Shown here: positions 13,565-22,404 of the stretch, piece by piece
Position numbering within the stretch: position 1 is the stretch's first letter
Layout: each line of letters starts with the position of its first letter
From: a virus
Strand: one strand, 5' to 3'
Length of the DNA: 26,006 bases
IMG/VR virus record: IMGVR_UViG_3300034374_007455
Location: 1-26,006 of that record
Program-made: the position numbers and the translations under genes
The notes under the pieces: model-generated
Database searches by the model: none
What the model saw: only the letters and a program-made list of their open reading frames with translations
Told to the model about the DNA's origin: nothing

Positions 13565-15565
13565 ATGGCAGACGTAAATAAAAGTATAGAGATATCTTAT
13601 AGGGCAGATGTAAAACAATTGGAAAAGACCCTAAGAGAAAGCGGTAAATTATCAGAACAACAAATTAAGGAGATGATTGGGGGCTTAAATAAACAGTTAC
13701 GACAAACTGAAAAAGCAGCCAAACAAGCAGCAACAGGTACCCAAAAAGCAATGAAACAAATAGATGCTGCTGCAAAACAAAGTACAATAAATGCCAGAAG
13801 TTTACGTAGGGAATTCGCAAATATTGACAGACTTACTAGCGAAGCATCCCAAGGGCTAGCTTTATTTAGTCCTGCTTTGGGGGATGCAGCCATGCAGGCT
13901 TCTGTAGCTGCTTCTGGGGTCGAGTCCTTAGGGCGTGCTTTATCTGTATCTAATCCTTTATTTATAATTGGGGCTGTAGTAGTAGGTGGTCTTATTGCTG
14001 CTTTTACGCATGCTGAAGAACAAGCAAAAATGTTAAAAGAAAGCGAAGAAAGATTAAATCAAGAACTAGAGAAAAGCCAGAAGGAATTCGAAAATTTAGC
14101 CAAGTCTGTAGTAGAAGCAGATAGACAAATGGGTAGTTTTATTACATCTACAAACCAATTAAGAAATGATTTATTGGTAGCCAGGGGAGAAATTAGCCAA
14201 GTAGAATTACAGAGTATTCAAAATGCCCAAGATTTATACGACTTCGAACAACAATTAAAAAATACAGCACAGGATAAATTAAATATTTTACATGAACAGT
14301 CAAAAAATTATACTAGTCAAGAACATGCGGTACGAAATGAAATAAAGTTATTAGAGGATAGTAAAAGTTTAATTTTTAGTAATGCAAAAATAAATAAACA
14401 AATTTTAGACTTAAAAACAAAAGAAAGAGAATTAATGAAAGCTTCGGGTAATGTTAATCTAGAAATTTATGAACACGAAAGAGATATAAGAGAGGAAATT
14501 ACAAGACAAGTAAGAGAACGTAAAGCCGTACTAGATGCAATGCAGGAACAAAGAGAAGAAGAAGAAAGAATAAGAAAAGCAGAAGAACGAAGAAGAAAAG
14601 CCCAGGAAAGAGCCAGAGAAGCGGAAAAACAAAGACAGGACGATTTAAAACGATTGGGAGAACTACAAAAACTTTTAGACGATGCTGTAAAAAGCGAAGA
14701 AATGAGTGTAAAAAGCATCGAACAAATACAAGCAAAAAGAATAGGAAAAGAAGCAGAGATAGCATTAAATTATAAGTTACAGGTAGATTCGATTACAGAA
14801 GCAAAGACCAAATTAGAAGAACAATTAGTAGCAGCTCAAGAACTAGCAAAGACAGACCAAGATAGACAAAAAGTAAAAGAACTGGAAATACAAACAGCAG
14901 AAACACTAGCAATATTAGAGCAGGAACATCATATACAGGCTGTAAAATTTAGGGAAGAGATAGCAGATTTAGAAGAAGAACGACATAAAAAAGAATTAGA
15001 TAATGCAGAAAAAGAAAAACAGGCAAAATTACAAAATGCGAAAGGTACAGCCAATGCTATTATAGATGCTGCTGTATCTGTAGCCCAATTTAATGCAGCT
15101 ATGAATAAGGAAGACATAAAAGCCCAACAGAAATTATTTAGAGTAAATCAAGCTGCATCTATAGCAAATATTACAATGAAGGCAGCAGAACAGATAGCAG
15201 CAGCCTTAGGATTACCCCCAATTATAAGAGGGTTACAAATTGCTGCTATTACTGCTGGTAGTGCAGCCCAGATAGGAGTAGTAGCAGCCCAAACACCCCC
15301 AACAGCAGACATGGGGGGTATGATTGGAAACAGGGATAATTTACGACCAGATGAAACTATGGTACGGGTTTTGTCTGGCGAGGCTGTATTAGATAGGGCT
15401 ACAGTAAATCGTATTGGTGGCCAAGAGGGTTTACAACAGTTACAACAGGGTGGAACTATGGGTAACGTCGTAGTAGTCCAGCCTTTTAAACACTTCGATA
15501 GATTTATAAAGCAAAGTAATAGAACTGGTGTTATAAATAAATCTAAAAGAGTAGCGAGGTATTAA
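13565..15565 (+). CDS. Tape measure protein
   Basis: Protein of 666 aa. The N-terminal 100 residues are helical (SYRADVKQLEKTLRESGKLS). A hydrophobic segment follows at about 132-148 (LFIIGAVVVGGLIAAF), then a long coiled coil from ~155 to ~500 rich in Glu, Lys and Arg. A second Ala-rich amphipathic part lies at ~500-585, and the end at ~592-625 (DETMVRVLSGEAVLDRATV, then IGGQEGLQQLQQGG) is the signature end of many tape measure proteins. It sets tail length and is ejected at infection. At the usual ~1.5 angstrom per residue this predicts a tail of roughly 100 nm. It starts two bases after the preceding stop. Confidence 0.9.
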   Translation: MADVNKSIEISYRADVKQLEKTLRESGKLSEQQIKEMIGGLNKQLRQTEKAAKQAATGTQKAMKQIDAAAKQSTINARSLRREFANIDRLTSEASQGLALFSPALGDAAMQASVAASGVESLGRALSVSNPLFIIGAVVVGGLIAAFTHAEEQAKMLKESEERLNQELEKSQKEFENLAKSVVEADRQMGSFITSTNQLRNDLLVARGEISQVELQSIQNAQDLYDFEQQLKNTAQDKLNILHEQSKNYTSQEHAVRNEIKLLEDSKSLIFSNAKINKQILDLKTKERELMKASGNVNLEIYEHERDIREEITRQVRERKAVLDAMQEQREEEERIRKAEERRRKAQERAREAEKQRQDDLKRLGELQKLLDDAVKSEEMSVKSIEQIQAKRIGKEAEIALNYKLQVDSITEAKTKLEEQLVAAQELAKTDQDRQKVKELEIQTAETLAILEQEHHIQAVKFREEIADLEEERHKKELDNAEKEKQAKLQNAKGTANAIIDAAVSVAQFNAAMNKEDIKAQQKLFRVNQAASIANITMKAAEQIAAALGLPPIIRGLQIAAITAGSAAQIGVVAAQTPPTADMGGMIGNRDNLRPDETMVRVLSGEAVLDRATVNRIGGQEGLQQLQQGGTMGNVVVVQPFKHFDRFIKQSNRTGVINKSKRVARY

Positions 15566-15566
15566 G

Positions 15567-18500
15567 ATGGGAAATAATACTAGTCCAGATATATTACGTG
15601 GGTTTTTATTACCCCACGATATAGACCAAACAAATATAGATAATGCTAATAGTTCGTTTTCGCAAAGTGGAAACAGAGCAGGGGACCCAGTACCCCAGCA
15701 AATTTCTAAACTGATAGTAAGGGCTGTAGGGGAACAAACAGCAGGTAGCGATTTACAGATACGTACCCAAAGAGCAGGACATGCAGGTAAAGGGGGTCAG
15801 TTTGTTTGGGTAGATAATGCTGCTTCTTCTTCTGATTTTGGTAGACTATTACCATCCAATATTACTAACTACGATATCGCAGATTATAGCCCAAATACAT
15901 CGTACTATTATAAGTACCCATCTATGTTAGGTTTAGATAATGGTACGTTATTAATTGCAGTGTTTAGTGATGAACCTACATTTTTAACACCTAGAATTAC
16001 CCTTTATAGCAGGACAGAAGACGACGATATTTATAGTACTGTAACCATCGCAAATTTAGTAGACCCTATTTTAGGTATTAGTCTTCCAGAAACATACCCA
16101 GCTTTATGTAAATTACCAGATGGTAGTATTTTATGTATTTTTAATACTGTCTATGGTACAGCTGGAAGTCCAACAGCCAGAATAAATTTTAAGGCATATA
16201 GAAGTACAGATAATGGGGATACTTGGAATTTATACAGCAATAGACTTATAGATACGCAAATTTCAGCAGGGACAGGTAGCGGACAATATGAAGTAAAAGG
16301 AGTACAAATAGCAGCCCTAAACGGACAGGTTTTATTACTACTAGAAACTAGATTTGGCACTTCGGGGGCTGGGATATATCAGAATAGATTATTCCAATTT
16401 GCTTCTGTTGATTCTGGACAAACTTTTATTAGAGTTACTTCGGCTTATGATTTCGATTCTGGATACCATAGAGTACGATTAACGACTAGACAAAGCCAGT
16501 ATTATGTATCTTATATCGCAGAAACATCTATAATACATAGCATGCAAATTCCACATGCTTTTTTTAGTATATCGCTAGCCAGAAATGCAGAAATATACAG
16601 CGAACTTAGCAATTTAGTTACTGTAGAGTCTAATTTAGATAATGAAGACATGGCAGGGGGTGAACTTGCAATAGTAGTAGATGAAGACGATATAGTATAT
16701 GCTTATTTTAGAAGATGTAACTTAACAGGAGAAGAAAAATATATATCTAGAGTATCGAAAGATGGTACAAATTGGGAATATATGGCAAGTGGTACAAGTT
16801 ATTGGTATCAAATTACCGATAGTTCTGGAACCATACAAAGACCTACAGAAATACAAGGTACAGCAGTAGCAGGACGTATAGCAATTGGGCATAATTTCGA
16901 TACATCTATAAGTATTAAAGATACATTAAGTGTATTTTGGATGGGTGGATATTCCAGTTTAACGTACCCATTTATCGACGATTCGAAGGACAGATATAAA
17001 AAAATAACCTTTAATACGACATACATACCATATAACGAACCTAGTAGTATATCAGAATTTACGGCATCTGGTACTGGAGCAGATAGTATATCTATTGGTA
17101 GATTATACGTAAATACGACGTCGTCAACAGAACGATATTATACTAGTACATATTCTACTACGACTTTAGACCAGGGACTTATATGTAGATGCAGATTTGA
17201 AGCTGGTTTTGGTGGGTCTACTACCAGCGATGCTAGATATGTATCTATAGAGATAGGAGATGGGACAGACAGGTACGGTATAATATGTCGTATTAGTGCA
17301 GCATCTGTATATTTAATAGATATGCATAGTGGTACTAGTATTGCTGATACAAATATTGGTAATGGTATAAACGATGTTATTTTAGCAATATCTAATAACG
17401 ATGGTAAATTATATTTATGTACAGAAACCCAGGGACATACAAAAAGTTACATAGAGGTAGGTAATTCTGGGGGTTTAACATCTGGGGGGACTGGTTTAAC
17501 TGGTGGGTCTGCTTCTTTTGGGCATGGTACTTATGCAGGTACAGTACGTACATATTTTTATGAGTTTATGGTATCTAGCGATGGTTTAACAGGGTTACAG
17601 ATGTCTTCTGATACCCCAGAACTAGCCAGCATGAATTACCCCCCTGCTGGGAAGTATGTTTATATTGCAGATGGTGTAAGGATTACAACCTTAAACGGAC
17701 CAGCGATTTTAAACGATGAATACAATATAAAAACCAGATACGAGTATGGTATAGATAATGTTTTTTATGTCAATAGTCCGAGCTTAAAAAGTGGATGGAG
17801 AAGTATTACCGTTTCTGCTGGGACATCTATACCGACCCAGGAAATAATATTTAATGGTATTACAGATGCTTTGGGAAGCCCTTTTACAGGTAATGGAGTA
17901 ATAGGTATACATCTTGCAGGTATAAACTTTAAACGAATACAAGTATACAGTAAAGAAGGGGCTGGAAGTTTTACACTAAGAGCAGATAAAAATACCAGTA
18001 TAGAATTTTATTATGATGAAAGAGCAGGTACAATTATACCTAATTCTAGTAATGCTGCTATTGGTCCTTATATACAATTCAACGAATATGCAGGGGCTAC
18101 ATTACAATTAACTGATGGTAGCACTACCGTTTTTACTCGTATTGTAAGCAATACAGAAGGGACGTTATCGAATAGTAGTACCAAAAAACCAGTTTTTTAC
18201 ATTGAAAAAGGGGTTACAATACCTACAACAGGAACAAATACAGACAGAGAAGCCTTTATTATTCCAACATCCTGTACCCTAATAATGTATATGGATAATA
18301 ATTTATCGTATGATGAATTACAATTAAGATTTGCCAGTCAAGCAACAGCAGAAAATTATATGGAATGTTCCCATATTAGTATTGGTGCAGTAGTTTTCCC
18401 TGGGCAGCAATATGGAAGGGGTAGAACCATCTCTATAGATTCTGGGACCATCTCAGAACAGCTATTAAATGGTACCAGATTTAGTAAAAATGTAAGGGAT

Positions 18501-18872
18501 TCCCAAAGAACAATACGAGTATCTTGGGCAGACCCTATAGATATTACTACCATGTCCTCAGATGCTGTAGACCCTAATTACTGGACAGCTCTAACATCTA
18601 GTACAGATGCGATAGCAACAGATAAAGACGTACCTTTATTTATGTTGGGACTATTGCAACGTCTTAAAGGTACATATAGACCCCTAGTATATTTGCCATA
18701 TATCGAAAGACTAGCCAGTACTGGAAGTGTACAGGCAGATATACTAGCACGTAAAAACGAACAGGTTTTAGCAGTTATAACCAGTGATGTAACTATAGAA
18801 AGCGTCTTAGGTAATGAAGAACAAGACGAAATATTTAGGGTATCGACAATAACTATAGAAGAGGTTTTATAA
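15567..18872 (+). CDS. Large tail protein with sialidase-like Asp-box repeats (1101 aa)
   Basis: Located directly after the tape measure, the position of distal tail or tail-tip proteins. Residues ~100-420 have beta-propeller character with Asp-box motifs S-x-D-x-G-x-T-W/F: STDNGDTW (~213-220) and SVDSGQTF (~280-287), plus SKDGTNW (~397-403). A lectin-like Gly/Ser/Thr-rich beta domain follows (~480-680). The C-terminal ~120 residues (from DITTMSSDAVDPNYW) look like a tail-attachment domain leading to the hub gene. It would contact host-surface glycans, by binding or cleavage; catalytic sialidase residues were not identified, so enzyme activity is unproven. Its TAA overlaps the next ATG by one base. 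Confidence 0.75.
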   Translation: MGNNTSPDILRGFLLPHDIDQTNIDNANSSFSQSGNRAGDPVPQQISKLIVRAVGEQTAGSDLQIRTQRAGHAGKGGQFVWVDNAASSSDFGRLLPSNITNYDIADYSPNTSYYYKYPSMLGLDNGTLLIAVFSDEPTFLTPRITLYSRTEDDDIYSTVTIANLVDPILGISLPETYPALCKLPDGSILCIFNTVYGTAGSPTARINFKAYRSTDNGDTWNLYSNRLIDTQISAGTGSGQYEVKGVQIAALNGQVLLLLETRFGTSGAGIYQNRLFQFASVDSGQTFIRVTSAYDFDSGYHRVRLTTRQSQYYVSYIAETSIIHSMQIPHAFFSISLARNAEIYSELSNLVTVESNLDNEDMAGGELAIVVDEDDIVYAYFRRCNLTGEEKYISRVSKDGTNWEYMASGTSYWYQITDSSGTIQRPTEIQGTAVAGRIAIGHNFDTSISIKDTLSVFWMGGYSSLTYPFIDDSKDRYKKITFNTTYIPYNEPSSISEFTASGTGADSISIGRLYVNTTSSTERYYTSTYSTTTLDQGLICRCRFEAGFGGSTTSDARYVSIEIGDGTDRYGIICRISAASVYLIDMHSGTSIADTNIGNGINDVILAISNNDGKLYLCTETQGHTKSYIEVGNSGGLTSGGTGLTGGSASFGHGTYAGTVRTYFYEFMVSSDGLTGLQMSSDTPELASMNYPPAGKYVYIADGVRITTLNGPAILNDEYNIKTRYEYGIDNVFYVNSPSLKSGWRSITVSAGTSIPTQEIIFNGITDALGSPFTGNGVIGIHLAGINFKRIQVYSKEGAGSFTLRADKNTSIEFYYDERAGTIIPNSSNAAIGPYIQFNEYAGATLQLTDGSTTVFTRIVSNTEGTLSNSSTKKPVFYIEKGVTIPTTGTNTDREAFIIPTSCTLIMYMDNNLSYDELQLRFASQATAENYMECSHISIGAVVFPGQQYGRGRTISIDSGTISEQLLNGTRFSKNVRDSQRTIRVSWADPIDITTMSSDAVDPNYWTALTSSTDAIATDKDVPLFMLGLLQRLKGTYRPLVYLPYIERLASTGSVQADILARKNEQVLAVITSDVTIESVLGNEEQDEIFRVSTITIEEVL

Positions 18873-20509
18873 TGTTTCCCAGAACCGAGTTATTAAGAGC
18901 GAAGCCAATATTTTTATTGGAAATACATTGGGGTACATATACTTATAGATTCGCTACCCAGCCTGTACATTTATTGGACGATGGGGTATATCTTCCCTTT
19001 ACAGGACATCTAGATAATCCCCAATATGGGGAACGTAGCGAATTACTTGGGATAGATATAGAAGAAAAAAGCGTACCATTGGCTTTATATATTGCTGGGG
19101 TAAATATATCGCTACAAGAGATGTCTGGTAATACCATCGAGGGAAGCCAAGCAGAACTAAGTTACATACTAGAGGATATACATACAAATTACGAAGAACG
19201 TATAATACTAGCCCAGGGTTTTATATCCCAACCTGTTTATGGACATCCAGAACAGCCTATAGAATATGTAGAATGTAGTCTAGAGTCTAAGAATGTAATA
19301 AATAGTACTTCGCTTCTGAATTCCATAAACCCTAGATATACTGTAAACCCAGATGTAGATACAGACCCTAGCTTAAATTACGACCAATTAACAGAGGGAA
19401 AAATATTGGGAATTGCTTTGGGTAAATTTACGTTTATAGATGGGTATGAAATTTATACAATTCCTGCTTATTACTATGGCCGTACAGCATCTTTACAAAA
19501 CTTGTTTGCTTTATACTGTCATTTATCTGTAAGTACCCAAGTAAAGGTAAGCGATGGGAAGGGAAATATTTTAATAGATTCGATACGTTTTAAGACCAAA
19601 AATTTAGAAAGCAGATTTTTTACTTATGCTTCTGTAGCAGACCCCAACCCCAATACACTAGTAGCCCCTTACGAAAACGAAGAGGTAGAATATTGGGCTT
19701 TTATACGAGAGGGTTTACCCAATCCTTTAGGACCTGGGGTATTAGAAGGGGCTGGGGATGTATGTATATGGGCTTTATCGTCTACTGGGATAAGTATAGA
19801 TTTCGATGCATGGTACAATATACGAAATTATTTAAACGAGTATAAGATAGCAGGATATTTACAGGACCCAGATATAACAGGGCTGGAATGGTTACAGCAG
19901 GAAATATTACCATATCTTCCCATCGAGATAGTACAGGGTAATAGTGGACTATCCCCAAGGTTAAACCTTATTGCTTCTGCTGGGGTCGTAGTTCCCACAG
20001 AACATATTATAGCAGGTTCTGTATTTTATCGTACTGGTCCTGTATTACCCCTTACAGAACCCCAAGATATATGTAATGCAGTTAAAGTAAGATTTGCCTG
20101 GAAGGGTATTAGTCAAACATACTTTGGTATTATAGATATAGGACCAGAACAAGCAGCAGAACAGGTACTAAGTAACGAAGTTATAGACGAATATTGTATA
20201 ATATCTCAGACAAAATACGGACTACGACGAAAAACGATAGAACTAAATTATGTTTATGATTATGCTACAGCTGCACGTATAGCCCAAGAATACATAAGAT
20301 TTAACAGTATGCCTAGATTGGGGGTAACCTATAATGCTGTAGGTTACTTTGGATGGTTACAAGTAGGGGATATTATAGAACTTACAGATACAGATATAAA
20401 TATACAACAGCAAAAAGCCCAGATAGTTAGTAAAAGATGGCTGGATACTCATTGGGAATTTGTGATAGAAATGGAGATTAACCATATTTCTAATAAAAAA
20501 CTGTTATGA
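18872..20509 (+). CDS. Tail tip / hub protein (545 aa)
   Basis: Starts on the last base of the propeller gene's stop, so the two are translated together. The protein begins MFPRTELLRAKPIFLLEIHWG, an opening common in tail-tip proteins that handle 'phage tail protein' beta domains, and ends with YDYATAARIAQEYIRF followed by GWLQVGDIIELTD, AQIVSKRW and FVIEMEI. The latter is the characteristic end of hub-like proteins (helix, then GD-x-(V/I)-x-L-T-D barrel strand). It would close the tail tube and carry the receptor-binding protein. Its role is inferred from this pattern and from the gene order TMP, distal protein, hub, lysis. Confidence 0.75.
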   Translation: MFPRTELLRAKPIFLLEIHWGTYTYRFATQPVHLLDDGVYLPFTGHLDNPQYGERSELLGIDIEEKSVPLALYIAGVNISLQEMSGNTIEGSQAELSYILEDIHTNYEERIILAQGFISQPVYGHPEQPIEYVECSLESKNVINSTSLLNSINPRYTVNPDVDTDPSLNYDQLTEGKILGIALGKFTFIDGYEIYTIPAYYYGRTASLQNLFALYCHLSVSTQVKVSDGKGNILIDSIRFKTKNLESRFFTYASVADPNPNTLVAPYENEEVEYWAFIREGLPNPLGPGVLEGAGDVCIWALSSTGISIDFDAWYNIRNYLNEYKIAGYLQDPDITGLEWLQQEILPYLPIEIVQGNSGLSPRLNLIASAGVVVPTEHIIAGSVFYRTGPVLPLTEPQDICNAVKVRFAWKGISQTYFGIIDIGPEQAAEQVLSNEVIDEYCIISQTKYGLRRKTIELNYVYDYATAARIAQEYIRFNSMPRLGVTYNAVGYFGWLQVGDIIELTDTDINIQQQKAQIVSKRWLDTHWEFVIEMEINHISNKKLL

Positions 20510-20533
20510 TAAGACCAAATAGGAGCTATAAAA

Positions 20534-21109
20534 ATGGGTACTCTTCCAGAAATTTTACAGCGATGTTTAGACCTTGGTTATGTAATTTTCGATGGTACAG
20601 CAGACTTCGACCTTAACATAATTGGGGAGCGATTTACAGACCAGCCAAATAAATTCGATGATGTTTTACATGTTTGCTATAAAATAAATGGTTTATGGCA
20701 ATGGGAAAAATTTAAGTGTACGACCGACCCAGGTACATACCATCTATTAAACCCTGCAAAAATAGCAGGGACAGCAATACTAGCCCCCGGACAATATCGA
20801 AGAAGTCATGAACTAGGCTTACATCGAGGAAAATACGAAGCACTTGTACAACGTGGGTTAGTAAAAGTCTATCGAGATAGTAATAAAGATGGGTTAGTAA
20901 ATGTACATCCAGAAACAGGGGAAATAGGATACTTTGGGATAAACATACATAAAGCAGGGGCTAATAGTAGCTATGTAGATAAATGGTCTGCTGGCTGTAC
21001 AGTAATTGCTAACGAGGTACGTTACCAAAGATTTATAGACCTATGTAAAGCCCAAGTACAGGTTAATGGATGGTCCCATTTTACATATACATTAGTAGTA
21101 GGAGAGTAA
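20534..21109 (+). CDS. Endolysin candidate with YkuD-like His/Cys motif (191 aa)
   Basis: An AGGAG site (TAGGAGC) lies about 10 nt before the ATG. The C-terminal half carries GINIHKAG with H139 and WSAGCTVI with S152, G154 and C155. This spacing resembles the His and Ser-x-Gly-Cys catalytic pair of L,D-transpeptidase (YkuD)-like enzymes, and SAGC motifs also occur in small phage lysis enzymes. It lacks a signal peptide, so release would depend on the holin encoded next. Placement between tail and holin genes supports a peptidoglycan-acting lysin. Whether it hydrolyses or transfers peptide bonds is not visible. Confidence 0.6.
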   Translation: MGTLPEILQRCLDLGYVIFDGTADFDLNIIGERFTDQPNKFDDVLHVCYKINGLWQWEKFKCTTDPGTYHLLNPAKIAGTAILAPGQYRRSHELGLHRGKYEALVQRGLVKVYRDSNKDGLVNVHPETGEIGYFGINIHKAGANSSYVDKWSAGCTVIANEVRYQRFIDLCKAQVQVNGWSHFTYTLVVGE

Positions 21110-21110
21110 T

Positions 21111-21551
21111 ATGGATATGTTTACAGATATATTACTAAATGCTGGTCCTATAGGGTTATTGGCTGCTTATATGATGTACTGGCTACAAAAACAAGAAGCC
21201 AAACATGATAATCTTACGTCCCAATACATAAAAAAAATAGAAGAACTACAGATAAAAGACGAACTTTCTAGGGATGCTACTCTACAGAAGTACGAAGACA
21301 GAGAAGATAAATTACGACAAAAATACGACGATGTTATAGCAAAATTGGACGAAGAACGTAAAAGCCAAGATAAACATACTTCGAAAAATTTAGAGAAGGC
21401 TGTAGAAAAACTAGAAAATCTAGGGGTTCGCTTCGATGATTTATCTACAAAAATAATAAACACCAACCAAAAATTAGTACTATTAGAACAACAAGTACAA
21501 AGAATGGATGGTGTTTTAGATGGTATAAAAACTACTTTAAGCAGACAATAA
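21111..21551 (+). CDS. BhlA/UviB-like holin candidate (146 aa)
   Basis: A single N-terminal membrane helix at about residues 7-25 (ILLNAGPIGLLAAYMMYWLQ) is followed by KQEAKHD and a long charged coiled coil to the C-terminus. BhlA/UviB holins share this start (short N-terminus, one helix, then Lys/Glu-rich segment), though they are usually shorter, near 70-90 aa. It begins two bases after the lysin stop with GGAG upstream. It would open the membrane for the lysin. A spanin-like or superinfection-exclusion role is an alternative. Its stop abuts the stop of the convergent minus-strand gene with no terminator between. Confidence 0.65.
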   Translation: MDMFTDILLNAGPIGLLAAYMMYWLQKQEAKHDNLTSQYIKKIEELQIKDELSRDATLQKYEDREDKLRQKYDDVIAKLDEERKSQDKHTSKNLEKAVEKLENLGVRFDDLSTKIINTNQKLVLLEQQVQRMDGVLDGIKTTLSRQ

Positions 21552-21785
21552 TTATTTTATTCCTGCTAATTCATTAGCTCTAGCAATGGTATAACCATTA
21601 CGCCAAAATAAATGCGATACAGCATCTTCGAAAGTATTATACTCTGCTGCTACAGGACCTATATGAGCATAGTAGTATTTATTACCATATACTCTACGAT
21701 GTTCTACGATACCAAAAATTTTCCCTTTATAGGTTATTTTATGGTAGTTTTCTTTTATTTCTTCGACGATTATATTTTTATCCAT
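21552..21785 (-). CDS. Hypothetical protein, minus strand (77 aa)
   Basis: AGGAG lies 8 nt before the ATG (reading the minus strand), overlapping the end of the 42-aa gene, so the two form a coupled pair. The protein is small and Tyr/Lys-rich (KITYKGKIFGIVEHRRVYGN, then FEDAVSHLFWRNGYTIARAN), probably a beta hairpin sheet followed by a helix. I know no family with this pattern. It ends exactly where the convergent holin gene ends. Confidence 0.75.
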   Translation of the reverse strand: MDKNIIVEEIKENYHKITYKGKIFGIVEHRRVYGNKYYYAHIGPVAAEYNTFEDAVSHLFWRNGYTIARANELAGIK

Positions 21786-21790
21786 GGTTA

Positions 21791-21919
21791 TTACTCCTGG
21801 TCTATGGTTATAAGAGATAGTATACCAACCAATACAAGAACGATAAGAAATACCTTAAACTGTCCTGTATTAGCTAGATAATGAATTTTATAAGCAAATT
21901 CTGTAAAATTTGTTTGCAT
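21791..21919 (-). CDS. Small single-pass membrane protein, minus strand (42 aa)
   Basis: Reading the minus strand, AAGGAG is followed 7 nt later by ATG at 21919, and the frame closes with TAA at 21793-21791. The product starts MQTNFTEFAYKIHYLANTGQ and has one strongly hydrophobic helix at about 21-38 (FKVFLIVLVLVGILSLIT), ending in DQE. The site, the codon use and the coupled downstream gene all support real translation. Tiny phage membrane proteins often act as holins, antiholins or superinfection-exclusion factors; nearness to the lysis genes makes a link with lysis timing or exclusion plausible, not shown. Confidence 0.75.
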   Translation of the reverse strand: MQTNFTEFAYKIHYLANTGQFKVFLIVLVLVGILSLITIDQE

Positions 21920-21938
21920 GTTGTTACTCCTTGATTAT

Positions 21939-21971
21939 AATAGTAAGTACTTTAATACTATTCAAGTATTA
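21939..21971. promoter_or_regulatory. Overlapping inverted repeats, operator candidates
   Basis: Two inverted repeats interlock here: AATAGTA (21939-21945) with TACTATT (21956-21962), and TAATACT (21953-21959) with AGTATTA (21965-21971), the latter separated by 5 nt. Both cover the -10 of the minus-strand promoter, where a dimeric HTH repressor could block it. XRE-like genes follow on the plus strand. Confidence 0.45.
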
Positions 21972-21983
21972 TTTACATGTCAA
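21955..21983 (-). promoter_or_regulatory. Promoter of the minus-strand island
   Basis: On the minus strand a perfect -35 TTGACA (21983-21978) is followed by 17 nt and TAGTAT (21960-21955). Start near 21948 would give a leader of about 29 nt with the AAGGAG site intact. A second pair, TTGAAT-17-TATTAT, lies further down but would start inside the binding site. Confidence 0.6.
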
Positions 21984-22012
21984 TACGAAAAATAAAAAAA
22001 GGAGAAAAAAAA

Positions 22013-22210
22013 ATGGATACAAGAACCTTACAAGATGTAGTTTATCAATGGCTAGAACTTAAAAAGTTATCATACCAGCAGTATATAGGTAATGTAAACC
22101 AATTCCTAGATATACTAGACGATAACGACCAAGAAAATATTAGACAATATTACCCAGGTAAAGATTTAGCTTTTTTCCGAGCTGTATTAGAAGAATTGGG
22201 GGAATTATGA
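22013..22210 (+). CDS. Small hypothetical protein (65 aa), first gene of the early operon
   Basis: I place the start at 22013 because AAAAAAGGAG lies about 9 nt upstream; an in-frame ATG at 21977 would add 12 mostly basic residues but has no binding site and lies inside the divergent control region. The protein is helical with aromatic residues (VVYQWLELKKLSYQQYIGNV, then PGKDLAFFRAVLEELGEL). No family is recognised. Its TGA overlaps the next ATG (ATGA), as at most junctions in this operon. Confidence 0.7.
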   Translation: MDTRTLQDVVYQWLELKKLSYQQYIGNVNQFLDILDDNDQENIRQYYPGKDLAFFRAVLEELGEL

Positions 22211-22392
22211 CAGAAGAAGAGAAGACAGAGATATTACTACAGATTCTGTATGATATTGGGGACTTGAAAAAGATTATACAAGAGAAAGACCCAGAACATG
22301 ACAGCAAAGAAATAGTAAAATTACAAGCTCAGATAATTGATTTACTGCATAGATACATTTGTATTTACAGTATCCAAATAAAACAACAATAA
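22207..22392 (+). CDS. Small helical hypothetical protein (61 aa)
   Basis: Begins within ATGA at the previous stop, with GGGGGA upstream. The sequence is an almost continuous amphipathic helix (EEEKTEILLQILYDIGDLKK, then SKEIVKLQAQIIDLLHRYI), which may dimerise. No motif is recognised. Position in the early operon is the only functional hint. Confidence 0.65.
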   Translation: MTEEEKTEILLQILYDIGDLKKIIQEKDPEHDSKEIVKLQAQIIDLLHRYICIYSIQIKQQ

Positions 22393-22404
22393 CAGGAGAA
22401 ATAC

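Noticed and set aside
14467-14765. Minus-strand Leu/Ser-rich open frames opposite the tape measure
   Set aside because: Antisense of the Glu/Arg coiled coil always yields Leu/Ser/Phe-rich frames; no start signals.
21977-22012. Upstream ATG extending the first early gene by 12 residues
   Set aside because: It has no Shine-Dalgarno and lies in the divergent promoter; 22013 has AAGGAG.
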